A stretch of DNA of 64,000 bases from an uncultured Bacteroidales bacterium (lineage in GTDB: Bacteria > Bacteroidota > Bacteroidia > Bacteroidales > P3), in NCBI GenBank assembly GCA_910586395.1, contig CAJUFX010000001.1, forward strand, positions 446,733-510,732. Reading direction: 5' to 3'. Shown piece by piece: positions 1 through 9,600 of the stretch. Each line of letters opens with the position of its first letter. Positions within the stretch are counted from its first letter, which is position 1. The notes under the pieces were generated by a model that saw only the letters and a program-made list of their open reading frames with translations, did not search any database and had not been told where the DNA came from. Made by a program: the position numbers and the translations under genes.

Positions 1-417
1 GTGCCGACCCGCCGGGAAACGGCGGACGGCGAGGCGGCGGGAATCGGGGCAGGCCCCTTGCGGGCCGCGGAAACGGGGCGGCCGGGTGCGGCGGCCGGTT
101 CAACCGAAGGCATGGTTATGGACTTCTCCCAGCTGAAACGCATGGTGGAAGATACGATTATCGCGCAGGTCGATCACGCGCTGGTATTGGACGAACGCAT
201 GGAACCGACCTTGATTGCGGCTTTGCGGAAAATCAACACGAAACTCGTCCTGACGCCGTTTACGCCGACCAGCGAGAACATGCTGCTGTGGTTCGCGCAG
301 ACGCTGGCGGACGCTATCGCGGGACGGCCGGAATGGACGGCGCGCGGACTGAGGCTGCAAAAACTGCGGCTGTACGAGACGGCCACCTCGTTCGCCGAAT
401 GGGAGAATACGTTATGA
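1..417 (+). CDS. queD: 6-carboxytetrahydropterin synthase-like protein (QueD/PTPS family), 5' end outside window
   Basis: The readable frame carries the C-terminal half of a 6-pyruvoyl/6-carboxytetrahydropterin synthase, the enzyme that turns dihydroneopterin triphosphate into the queuosine precursor. Visible family marks are GMVMDF (about residues 37-42), DHALVLD with its catalytic-type Asp-His pair, PTSEN and the terminal LYETATSFAEW with the substrate-binding Glu. The zinc-binding histidines normally lie upstream of GMVxDF and are absent, so the gene must start before base 1. The GTG at base 1 is therefore probably not the true start. About 35 residues rich in Gly, Ala and Glu precede GMVMDF, which looks like a low-complexity loop insertion. 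The stop overlaps the apbE start as ATGA, implying translational coupling. The family call is firm, but QueD versus another PTPS homologue is inferred. Confidence 0.82.
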   Translation: MPTRRETADGEAAGIGAGPLRAAETGRPGAAAGSTEGMVMDFSQLKRMVEDTIIAQVDHALVLDERMEPTLIAALRKINTKLVLTPFTPTSENMLLWFAQTLADAIAGRPEWTARGLRLQKLRLYETATSFAEWENTL

Positions 418-1637
418 AACGCAAAAGCAATACCGGCCTCTACTTGGGGATTTGCGTCATCGTGGCGGTCATCGTCTATCTGTTGCTACCGAACAAGCCG
501 AACCCGTGGCGCGGCCTGCGCGAAAGGAAGCCCGAAGCGGTCCTGCATACGATAGAAGGGCTGGCGCAAGGCTCTTACTACCGGGTGTCGTATTTCGACG
601 ATGTGACGGTGGCGGAAGCGGCTGAAGCCGTGGCGGCGGAAACCGAGGGTGCGGTGGAAGCGGCGGCGGCCGGGGCGGCGACAGAAACGGCGGCGGTGGA
701 AGCGGCGGCGACAACCGGCACAACCGGGGCTGCGGGAGTTGCGGCGGCAGAGGCCGCGCGGGAAACCGCCCTGCGCCACAGCATAGACTCGCTGTTGCGG
801 GCGTTCGACCTGCGCTTCTCGCTTTGGGAAGACAGTTCGTTGCTCTGCCGCGTGAACCGCAACGAAGACCCGATCTTGGACGCGATGTTCATCGACCTGT
901 TCGGGAAAGCGGTCTTGGCTTCCGAATGGACGGACGGGGCGTTCGACATTACGGTGGCGCCCTTGGTGAAAGCCTACGGCTTCGCCAAGGAGGCGGTGCG
1001 GGGGCACCGCCTGTCGGCCGGCTGCCGCGACAGCCTGTTGGCGCGCGTGGGCTACGCCAAAGCGAGCCTGCAAGGAAACCGGCTCGTCAAACAGCATCCC
1101 GACCTCCAACTGGATTTCAACGCCATCGCGCAAGGCTACTGCGCCGACCTCGTGGCCGGTTTCCTTGAAAGCCGCGGGCTGCACCGCTACTTGGTCGATA
1201 TTGGCGGCGAAATGCGCCTCAAAGGCCTCAAAAACGATGGCGCGCCTTGGCAAATCGCCATCGAGCAACCGGCCGACGACGCCACCGCAAGCCGTCAGAT
1301 TTACCATACCATCCCGCTGACCGACGCCTCCATCGTCACTTCCGGCAACTACCGCAAATACTTTGAAGAAAACGGACGCCGTTTCTCCCATACGATCAGC
1401 CCCAAAACCGGCGAACCGGTCCGCGACTCGCTCCTGAGCGCGACCGTCATCTGCGCCTACGCCTGGGAGGCCGACGCCATGGCCACGGCCTTTATGGTCA
1501 TGGGACTGGCGGGCACGCAACGCTATTTAGAGGCCCACCCGGACCGTTATGAGGTGTTCCTCATCTACGCACGTTCGGACGGCTCGAAGATCTTGCCCGA
1601 CCGGCGTTTCGGCCTATGGACGAACCGGCCTGAATGA
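414..1637 (+). CDS. apbE: FAD:protein FMN transferase (ApbE)
   Basis: This 407-residue protein covalently attaches FMN to Ser/Thr of flavoproteins such as Rnf/Nqr subunits, using FAD and Mg2+. It has an N-terminal membrane anchor (residues 8-25) and acts on the periplasmic side. Family motifs in order are WTDGAFDITVAPLV, LDFNAIAQGYCADLV, YLVDIGGEMRLKG, ASIVTSGNYRKYF, SHTISPKTGEPV and the metal-binding ADAMATAF. The start at 414 is chosen because ATGA overlaps the upstream stop and gives an anchor directly after MKRK; an upstream in-frame start at 288 would lie inside the preceding gene. Residues 65-118 are an Ala/Glu/Thr/Gly-rich insertion not seen in typical ApbE proteins. No lipoprotein cysteine is visible. 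The enzyme assignment is secure. Confidence 0.95.
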   Translation: MKRKSNTGLYLGICVIVAVIVYLLLPNKPNPWRGLRERKPEAVLHTIEGLAQGSYYRVSYFDDVTVAEAAEAVAAETEGAVEAAAAGAATETAAVEAAATTGTTGAAGVAAAEAARETALRHSIDSLLRAFDLRFSLWEDSSLLCRVNRNEDPILDAMFIDLFGKAVLASEWTDGAFDITVAPLVKAYGFAKEAVRGHRLSAGCRDSLLARVGYAKASLQGNRLVKQHPDLQLDFNAIAQGYCADLVAGFLESRGLHRYLVDIGGEMRLKGLKNDGAPWQIAIEQPADDATASRQIYHTIPLTDASIVTSGNYRKYFEENGRRFSHTISPKTGEPVRDSLLSATVICAYAWEADAMATAFMVMGLAGTQRYLEAHPDRYEVFLIYARSDGSKILPDRRFGLWTNRPE

Positions 1638-1656
1638 CGGACGAACCGGCCTGAAT
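1618..1656 (+). repeat. 21-bp tandem duplication across the apbE stop codon
   Basis: An 18-base word (1618-1635) recurs exactly at 1639-1656 with a 21-base period. It duplicates the last codons and stop region of apbE, so a second in-register stop follows the first. This looks like a small slippage duplication with no evident function. Confidence 0.85.
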
Positions 1657-1662
1657 AGACGA

Positions 1663-1949
1663 AGAAGCCCGGCCATGACGACCGGGCTCTTCCACAACAA
1701 AACAATAAACACACTTTCTTTTCTTTATCGCACGGTCGCCTTCAGGCTATACATACGGCCGTCGGACGACACGATACGCAACATATAGACGCCCGACGGC
1801 GCCCCGTCAAGCCGCACCTCCTGCTCGCCGGCACGCAGCCTCCGCCGCTGCCGCAGACGGCCGTCCACACCATATACATACAGCGTCGCGCCGTCGTAGG
1901 ACGCAGGCACCTGCAACGTAAAACGGCCGTCAGACGACGGGTTCGGATA
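1663..1949. repeat. 287-bp perfect repeat, copy 1 (sorting domain plus terminator)
   Basis: Bases 1663-1949 read identically to 11764-12050 at an offset of 10101. The block covers the last 74 codons and stop of a T9SS type A sorting domain and 62 bp downstream, including the terminator hairpin. Identity stops abruptly at 1950/12051 on the coding side and at 1662/11763 outside. This is best explained by recent copying or gene conversion. Confidence 0.93.
1664..1690. terminator. Hairpin between convergent apbE and the 1725-6584 gene
   Basis: AGCCCGG (1666-1672) pairs with CCGGGCT (1682-1688) around a 9-base loop, between two convergent genes. The flanking T-tract is weak, so it may act in both directions. 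The same hairpin is copied at 11767-11789 as part of the 287-bp repeat. Confidence 0.6.
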
Positions 1950-4900
1950 AACCGCCCCATCGCCGGTCATCGCCCCCTCCTCGTTGCCGACCCCTTCTAA
2001 ACGGATTTCCAAAGTCGTATCGGAAACGATATCCACCTTGCGTTCATAGGGATTGAAGCCCGCCCCGACAACCGTCAGCGTATAACGCCCGCGCCGCATG
2101 CCGTCGAACCGCGCTTCCTGCCGCGCGTCGGCCTGGGCGCCATACCGATAGACACTATCGGTGGAAACGAACCCTATGGACGCGCCCACCACCAACGGAT
2201 GTTCCGGCACCAAGCGCACCGAGACATCGAAATACATATCCTTGGACAAGATGTCCGAAGCCTTGTAACCACTCCGGACCTCCTGCAACCAATCGGCCTG
2301 CACGGCATAGCGGTAGTCGCCGAAAGACAGATCCGCCCAAGCGACATCGCGGCCGCTCCACGTACCGGCCGCCACCGTAGTCAACGGGCTCCCCCACTGC
2401 ATCGGACAGCGCGTGTCCTCGCCCCGGTAAAGCAGATACCCGCCCGGTGCCTCCACGGCCTCCGAAGTCCCGAACACGGCATCCACCATCCAGTTGGCAC
2501 TCGTGGATCCGGGCAACATATAGTCGGACATCAACTTCCAACCTTCGCCTTTGTTAATATATGCGCCGTTTTTGATCTGCGGACCGGCATCTTTGCCGAA
2601 CGGACATCCCTTATAGCCCGCCGGCACGAATACGCCTACCAATAATTCCGCCGCCGTATCGATTTTGAACGGCCGTTCCAAAAACGTCTCCTGCATGGTT
2701 CCGTTGGGCAGACGACCGACCGCCTGGCTATAGGCCGGTTCCGTCAGACTTCCCTGATAGATATGGATGGTGAAATCCGCCGTGCTGTCCGCCGCCAGAA
2801 ACTTGACAGCGACCAATTCATCAGAACCCCGCGCCTCCACCATTTCCCGCAGATGGGCGGGTTCAAAACGGATTGCCACCGTCTGATCGCCGGAACTGCA
2901 TACATTGTTGAGATGCGCCCCATGATAGGTCTTGACGGTCTTATTCGACAGCCGCAAGGGTTTCTCCCATTGCAAATCGACCGCCTTACCGTCAGGCGAG
3001 ACGGCGGCCGCCATCGAACGGGCCGGGAACGGGAAAAAGGAAAGGGTCACATCGTCCAATACGGTCTCCGCCCGATCTTCCAACCAGACCTCCGTCTCGT
3101 ACGGCAGATAGTGATCATGCGCCACCGTCAGCTGGTAACGGGTCATGCCATAGACCTTTTCAAACACATAACGGCCGTCCGCCGCGGAAACCGCCGTCAC
3201 GGAAACGCCCTCCCTGTCTGTCAGGCTCAACCCGGCTCCGGCCACCGGATTCCCTTGCGCATTGAGCAAACGCCCCGTCACAGCCACCTGCATGGCCGAG
3301 GCCAACGTGACCTCCAACGTCTCCGTCTTACCGCCAGACAAGACCGCCTCGCATTCGTAATTGCCAAAACCCGTTTTGGATATACGCACTTCGTAAGTAT
3401 TGTCCGGGAAATAGCCGAAGGCAAAACCTCCGTCTTCGGCCGTATAAAGAATCTGTTCAAAATCCATTCCCGGACTCGCCGCCCCTTTCACGATTTCAAC
3501 CCGCGCGCCCGCTATCGCCATACCGGTCCCGTCAACGACCTTTCCCTTGACCGTATTCAGGTTTTGCTTTTTGTTCACCACCATCAACGGTACGTAATAT
3601 ACGCCGGACGCCCAGGTAGGCTTGCCGTGCAGATCGAAGAAATCGCTTTGGCTCTCCGTATGATAATCGTACAAATGCGGGAAGGGCGTTTCCGAAACAT
3701 TGTTGATGAACTGTACCTCACGGTTACAGGTCTGTTTACCGCGTATCACGCTCAACAACAGGTTGGCGCGGCCGTCGTACCAAAACGGCTTGACCGGCAC
3801 TTTCAATACTTCCGCCTGCTTGTCGAACGAAATCCGACCGTTAAACACTTCCTGCATCGAATCGATGGCCATCCAATCGTTGTATTCCGTAAATGCGTTT
3901 TTGTCATAATATCCCAAATGTATGCGGTAATTCTGCGAAAACTGCAAAGCCGGGCGGTTCATGAAAAAATACAGCGTGTCGATGATGCAGGGTTCGTCGA
4001 ACAAACGCCGGCCATACAAGACCTGACTGATATGCGACATACCGGAAGAGGCGCCCGAAGCATGGAACGGTGCCACGGCATAACCGGCACCCGACCCGAT
4101 GTCACCGACCGGTTCCTGTCCGGCCATAAGGCCGCCTATGAGACGGACGGACGTCGTATCGCTGTCGTACCGACCGTTTCGGACCGCACAGACGCCAAAC
4201 GTATAAATATTCATCGGCAGAACCTCGGTCGTATATTCGCAGGCGGATACTTCAACCGTTGTAGAAGAAACGTTATTGCCGTTCAAACGAATAACCCGAT
4301 AGCCTGTAATTTCGCCGTCCAACCAACCGCCGTGCGTTCCCTGACCCGATACCGGCTGCCACGAAAGCCGCATGCGACCGTCCGGCAGACAAGCGGCCTG
4401 CAAACCGACCGGCGCGTCAAAAACCGTATCGCGCCCCAGCCAAGGCGTACCGGTAACCGTATCGTAAGGCGAACGCCCGACGGCATTGAACGCGTTGAGA
4501 CGGAAATACCAGTATCTGTCCGAAGGCGCCGTATATTTTCGGCTGACCCGGCCGCCTATTTCCGAGGTATAGACCGTATCGGTCAGCACGATGCCGTCTT
4601 CCTTGTCGAAACGGCTGTATTGCGACATCTGTACGATGACGCCGCTCAATTGGGTCAAAGGAGCGTCGCCGGCCGTCGTCGCCGGATTGGTCCATGCCAG
4701 TTCCACTTCCCGGCTCGGCCCCGTTTCGGCCGCGACGCTCACATGATGCGGCGCGTTGGGGGTCGTGTTCGGTGTGGCGGCTTCTATCGTCACCTCATCC
4801 AAATAATAGACATCGAAAATACTCGTCGCGAACTCCAGCGAAGTCTTGATGGTTTCGGGCGCATAAAATTCCACCTCGCTCTTGGCCCAAGTCAGACTTT

Positions 4901-6584
4901 GACTGGTTTCAGGATAATACGTGATGCCGCCGACCCGTACGTTAAGCGTGGCGAACGGCTTCTTGCTCCACGGCGCGTTGAGTTTGGGCGCATGACCGGC
5001 CGGCGTTTCGCCGCCGCTTTTCAAATCAAGCCCTTCCTCGTATCCGCGGCTATGAAACGTCACCTTATACGTTGCGCCTTTCTCCAACGGCAAACCGGCG
5101 ACCCTGAGCCGCGTATAAGGCGGCAAACAGCCGCTTTTCTCCCCGTCATAAACCAACGTTTTATCCGTCGTCACGGACGAACCGTCGAAAATCAACGGGC
5201 GCGCGTTGTCGCCGGCCTCGAATCCCGTATGATAAGGCAACGCATAGGTGTAATAACCGTAATCCGTCGTCCGGACAACGGGGCCGACCTTGCCTTTCGT
5301 ATTCACGACTTCAAAACCGTAGCGGTAATAACCTTCCTCCGTCTCGGTCAACGTATAAAAAGCCTCCGCACCGGGGCGCAGAGCCGTCACGCTGTCGAAC
5401 AAAACGAACTCGCCCAAACCCTCGGCCCTATAGACCCGTACCTTGTCCAGACACGTCAATTCGCCGCCCATCATATTGTCGGACGGATTGATCCAACGGA
5501 ATCGGACGGTGCCACCCTCCGCCGTCCGGCTCAGGCTGTCCACGGCCGACGGCGCCACATCGCAGGCATCGTCATAATACATATGCAACAATCCCAAAGC
5601 CTGTATGCCGAACTGAGAATACATCGCCGCTTTACCGGTCAGCGTATCCACCTTGTACAGATTCAATTCGTCCTCGTTCGCCCCGGCCCGCGCCCAGAAC
5701 AGTTCGCCCGTCAACGCATCGAACGTGGCCGACTGATAGGTCTGCATCACGTCCATGCCCAAATCGCCCACTTTTTCGGCGGCGGCCGTCCGCTTGTCGA
5801 TGCGGAAAAGCTGCCCGCCCGAAGAGATGACATACAGGCCGCCGTTCGGCGATGCCGACAGGGTGAGCGGATAACCGATCGTACTCTCTCCCCAACGGAT
5901 CGTATCGATAAGCCGCGCCGTACTGTCGGACAACGAGACGTCGTAAAGCGCGCCATACAGATTCAATCCGTACAATTTTCCCGTCGTGCGGTCGTAGGTC
6001 AGCGATGAGATATTGCCGGTTTCCGGCGAAGCATAACCGCTCTTGCTCAACAGTTTCATTTCGCCCGTCATCAAATCCAACGTGCCGCGGTAACCGATGA
6101 CATACCGGTCGTAAGACGGCAGATACACTTCGGATATGAACTGCACCTGCTTCCCGTCCCACGCCGCCGCACAGACCTGATGATTGGCCCCCACGAGTTC
6201 TTCGTTCGGCGTCAAGGCATAGAGATAGGTCGGATCGTCTATATCGAAACCGAACAAATCGTAGAAATCATCATACACATCGTAACGCGACCAAGCCGCA
6301 TACATGAGCGAGGCGGCCGGACGGTCTTTATAGGCTGCCCCTTTGGCCGCCGGCCTCTTCCCGCGACCTTGCTTGGCTTTTTGTTCCGCCGGCAACGGGA
6401 AACGCGCCGGCGTGGCCGACAAGACAGATTCCGATACCGTCCGATTGTCCTCCGTAAAGAAAACCGTCTTTTCGACCATGCCGGCCGGTATCTTGTTTTT
6501 TTGCGCCTGAACCGGAACAGGCCCCCAGCCTCCCGCGGCCAATACCAAAAGAAAGACCAGGTTATTCTTGAATGACTTTCCCAT
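1725..6584 (-). CDS. Giant T9SS-secreted multidomain surface protein (propeller-like, FN3, carboxypeptidase-regulatory-like, type A sorting domain)
   Basis: This is a 1619-residue exported protein. A signal peptide (roughly residues 1-28, ending VQAQ) is followed by a Lys/Arg-rich linker, a region of short Asp/Gly-rich strands resembling a beta-propeller (about 120-350), jelly-roll and fibronectin III-like segments (about 350-820) and two tandem carboxypeptidase-regulatory-like domains (about 1040-1215, e.g. VKGKVVDGTG). A third such fold lies near 1470-1540. A T9SS type A sorting domain begins at VYPNPSSDGRF and ends KATVR. The ATG at 6584 is preferred over the upstream TTG at 6605: it gives a clean signal peptide and is preceded by TTAAAAGCT, the same leader as the 11826-16808 gene. 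The role is probably adhesion or substrate binding at the cell surface. No catalytic motif was seen. Confidence 0.85.
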   Translation of the reverse strand: MGKSFKNNLVFLLVLAAGGWGPVPVQAQKNKIPAGMVEKTVFFTEDNRTVSESVLSATPARFPLPAEQKAKQGRGKRPAAKGAAYKDRPAASLMYAAWSRYDVYDDFYDLFGFDIDDPTYLYALTPNEELVGANHQVCAAAWDGKQVQFISEVYLPSYDRYVIGYRGTLDLMTGEMKLLSKSGYASPETGNISSLTYDRTTGKLYGLNLYGALYDVSLSDSTARLIDTIRWGESTIGYPLTLSASPNGGLYVISSGGQLFRIDKRTAAAEKVGDLGMDVMQTYQSATFDALTGELFWARAGANEDELNLYKVDTLTGKAAMYSQFGIQALGLLHMYYDDACDVAPSAVDSLSRTAEGGTVRFRWINPSDNMMGGELTCLDKVRVYRAEGLGEFVLFDSVTALRPGAEAFYTLTETEEGYYRYGFEVVNTKGKVGPVVRTTDYGYYTYALPYHTGFEAGDNARPLIFDGSSVTTDKTLVYDGEKSGCLPPYTRLRVAGLPLEKGATYKVTFHSRGYEEGLDLKSGGETPAGHAPKLNAPWSKKPFATLNVRVGGITYYPETSQSLTWAKSEVEFYAPETIKTSLEFATSIFDVYYLDEVTIEAATPNTTPNAPHHVSVAAETGPSREVELAWTNPATTAGDAPLTQLSGVIVQMSQYSRFDKEDGIVLTDTVYTSEIGGRVSRKYTAPSDRYWYFRLNAFNAVGRSPYDTVTGTPWLGRDTVFDAPVGLQAACLPDGRMRLSWQPVSGQGTHGGWLDGEITGYRVIRLNGNNVSSTTVEVSACEYTTEVLPMNIYTFGVCAVRNGRYDSDTTSVRLIGGLMAGQEPVGDIGSGAGYAVAPFHASGASSGMSHISQVLYGRRLFDEPCIIDTLYFFMNRPALQFSQNYRIHLGYYDKNAFTEYNDWMAIDSMQEVFNGRISFDKQAEVLKVPVKPFWYDGRANLLLSVIRGKQTCNREVQFINNVSETPFPHLYDYHTESQSDFFDLHGKPTWASGVYYVPLMVVNKKQNLNTVKGKVVDGTGMAIAGARVEIVKGAASPGMDFEQILYTAEDGGFAFGYFPDNTYEVRISKTGFGNYECEAVLSGGKTETLEVTLASAMQVAVTGRLLNAQGNPVAGAGLSLTDREGVSVTAVSAADGRYVFEKVYGMTRYQLTVAHDHYLPYETEVWLEDRAETVLDDVTLSFFPFPARSMAAAVSPDGKAVDLQWEKPLRLSNKTVKTYHGAHLNNVCSSGDQTVAIRFEPAHLREMVEARGSDELVAVKFLAADSTADFTIHIYQGSLTEPAYSQAVGRLPNGTMQETFLERPFKIDTAAELLVGVFVPAGYKGCPFGKDAGPQIKNGAYINKGEGWKLMSDYMLPGSTSANWMVDAVFGTSEAVEAPGGYLLYRGEDTRCPMQWGSPLTTVAAGTWSGRDVAWADLSFGDYRYAVQADWLQEVRSGYKASDILSKDMYFDVSVRLVPEHPLVVGASIGFVSTDSVYRYGAQADARQEARFDGMRRGRYTLTVVGAGFNPYERKVDIVSDTTLEIRLEGVGNEEGAMTGDGAVYPNPSSDGRFTLQVPASYDGATLYVYGVDGRLRQRRRLRAGEQEVRLDGAPSGVYMLRIVSSDGRMYSLKATVR

Positions 6585-6603
6585 AGCTTTTAATTTTAAA
6601 GGC

Positions 6604-6637
6604 AAGGCCTGCGGACCGATGCAGCCCCACAGGCCTT
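6604..6637 (-). terminator. Hairpin between two giant surface-protein genes
   Basis: AAGGCCTG (6604-6611) pairs with CAGGCCTT (6630-6637) in the 73-bp gap after the stop of the 6658-11694 gene. On the minus strand it is followed by an A/T-rich stretch, consistent with a partial terminator between consecutive minus-strand genes. Confidence 0.5.
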
Positions 6638-6657
6638 ATCCATATCCATAATGAAAT

Positions 6658-9600
6658 TTAACGGATTACATAAAGTTTATATGTATGAACGCCGGATTCG
6701 GTTTCGACCCGCACCATATACAACCCCGCGTCATAAGCCCGTACGGATATCTCCATCTCCGAGGCGTCAAGACCGTTCTGCGACCATACCGTACGGCCAT
6801 CGCCCGATAAAATACGGACAGACCGCAAAAGGCCGCCGTCCCGCGCGCGCAAGGTAACATGCGTCCGAGCCGGATTCGGATATAACAACGGGGCCGATGC
6901 CGCTTCCAAATCTTCGTTGCCCGTCAAGAGCACTTCTATGCGGTTGGACGGTTCACTCTCGCCGCAGCCGTTGGACGTCGTGGCATAATAAATGCCGTTG
7001 GCCGTCACGGTATAACGCAAAGCCGTGGCTCCCTCGATCCGCCCGGCCGTATTGTACCATTGTACCTGTGTGGCCGTCGTGGCCGCCTCCAACACCACGG
7101 TCTGCCCCTCATCCTTACGGCTGACGACCGGTGCGGCCGCCAAAGGCGTAACCGCCAGTTTCAACGTATAAACGCTGTCGCAACCGCTTTGCGTCAGATA
7201 GGTCTCGACATACGTACCGGCCTTATCGTAGGCCTTGCCGCCGAACATCACGGTTTCGCCCGCACAAATGGTCGTATCCAGCGAGAACGCGTAAACGGAC
7301 GCCTTGACAAGGGTCAGCGTGACAATCGTATCGGCCGCATCGGCCACCCGTATCGTATCGGTATAAGTACCGGGCTCCGTCAACGTCCGCCGGCCGAACA
7401 CATAAGATCCGTCTCCACAGAGCGTAGCCGTCATCCGTTTGAAATCATAGCGCATGTCTATTTTCAGTTCACTGACTGCCAAACCGGAGCTGCCGGTTTT
7501 ACCATATCCGTGCAACCGCACCATATACGCATCCGGATCGGTAATTTCCACAAGCGCTTTCCGCGTGGTCGGTTCGGTTGAAACCAGCGTCATATCCATA
7601 ACGGACAAGCCTTCCGCCGTGTAATCGGCACACAGTGTCAACGCCAGTTTTTCTTCCGCTTCGTCCGCCAAAGCCGCGGCCGTCAGGCTGATTTCATACA
7701 CACCGGCCGACATTCGGACGCCCGGCGTATAGAGATAGTCCTCTGCAGCAGCCTCCGCCGAGGCCGGCAACGAAGCCGAAACGGTTTCATCGGCGGCCAG
7801 GGTCCAGGTCTGTCCGTCTTTGTTCGCATCCACGATATGGAAATACGGACTTTCCGCCGCCGCAAACCGCGTCTGATACGGCACGGACAAAGCCTCGTAA
7901 TGGGTCGTCCGTATCGCCGCCGTATTGTCGGATTCATCCGGATCGCCCGCCAAAACCACCGAAACGCTCACCGCATGTTCGCCCACTTGGCTTAAATCGG
8001 CCTTGGCTTGGAATGTATAGGTATATGTCGAGGCATTCTCCGCCAACAATAGGTTGTCTCCGCCCACCGTCACGGTTTCGGTTACCGGTTCGGCCTCGTC
8101 CACCTGAAGCGAAAGTTTCAGTTCGCCTTCCCAATCGCTGACACCGGTATTGGCCAACGTCACCGACACCTTCTCTTCTCCAAGATTGGCACGGGAGAGA
8201 ATCGGTTCCACGGCCTGAACGGCCACATTGAATTCATAGACCGGATCCACACGGAGGTCATCGATGTAAAAATGGGATTTATATTCCGAAACGCCACACA
8301 ATACGATATGCCCGGAACCGGACATTTCCGTTATATCATACGTATAGAAATTCCAACCGTTGCCATCGGAAGTGGAACCGTCTTCGGCATTCTTGTTGTT
8401 CTTGATATACGCGATCAATTTACCGTTCACGGTGTCCGGACGGTCATTGACAAAGACTTTCAACCCTTCCGGATTATCCGCATTGCCATCCCTATACATC
8501 CAAAATGACAGCGTGTACAGGACGTCCGGATTAAAACGCAGAATAGGAGACGCCAGAACCGCCACATGACCTTTGCTCAAACTAGAAGATCTATACCGCG
8601 CGGAAGCCTCGCCGGTCTTGGATTTCTCCGTCGTCCGCTCCCATTGAACGTTATCCGTACCGCCGGAAATTTTCATATAGGACCAGCAAGCCGGCGCATG
8701 GTCCATGAAATCGCTTTCAAAGCCTTCCGCCAACGGCCAAAGCGCCGGTTCACACAAGGTCTTGAACGCCACACTGTCCCACAAACTATGATCGTCTTCG
8801 CCACAGACGACACGGACACGTACGATATAGCGGGAAGACGGTTGCAGGTTCTCCAACTTGAATTCGGTTTCCGTATGGTTCCGGCTGAAAGACCGCCATG
8901 CCGCCGGTTCGGCCGGATCCCCCTCCTCTTCAACAGGTAACGCCCGGTATTCGATTTCAAATACATCGCCCGTTCCTTCGGCCTTGAAACTGAACCCGGC
9001 CGTATGATCGGTCAGGCGTTCCGGCACCAGATCGGTAACCGCCGGACAGGAATAAGGCGTGGTCAATTCCACGGTTACCGGCTCACTGCTTTCCGTCGCA
9101 CAATTGCTCACGGCCTTGACGTAATAAACCGTATGTTGCGCCAGACCTTCTATCACGGCCTCCGTCGCCGCATCCGCCGTCGTCTTGGTCCGAGGCTCGC
9201 TTTCGTCGGCCGCCTGCCAGCTCAAGGTATAACTCTGCGGGACGCCGTTCTCCGGAGCCGTCCATGTCAGGCGGGCGAAACGGGCCGCAAGCGCCTCTTC
9301 GTCCACCGTTAAATTTACGGGCGGGAAACAGACAGGGGTATGGCGGATCTTGACGTCATACAACGCATGGTCCGAATAGATATTGCTCGAACCGATCCCT
9401 TCGAAACGGACGACCAAGGTGGACGCATCCCCCACCTTCTCAGTCATCGGCAGGACGACGGTTTGATTGGTCGTGGACGTAAAGTTGCCCCCATCCGTAT
9501 TCTTCAACTCAGTCCAGGTCGAACCATTGTCCACACTATAGGAAACTTTAAAAAAAGTATCGGAATAATTGCCCACCTTATAGGTAAACACCAATTCCAA

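Noticed and set aside
288..413. Longer start for apbE
   Set aside because: It overlaps the queD-like coding region in another frame, while the ATGA overlap at 414 gives a proper membrane anchor.
1..417. Frameshifted or degraded queD
   Set aside because: The missing N-terminal half is explained by the window edge. The remaining frame is clean.
2763..6008. A 1081-codon open frame on the plus strand
   Set aside because: It lies wholly antisense to the surface-protein gene at 1725-6584, which has a signal peptide, domains and a sorting signal. The antisense frame is rich in Arg, His and Gln and has no domain. It is a GC-driven shadow.
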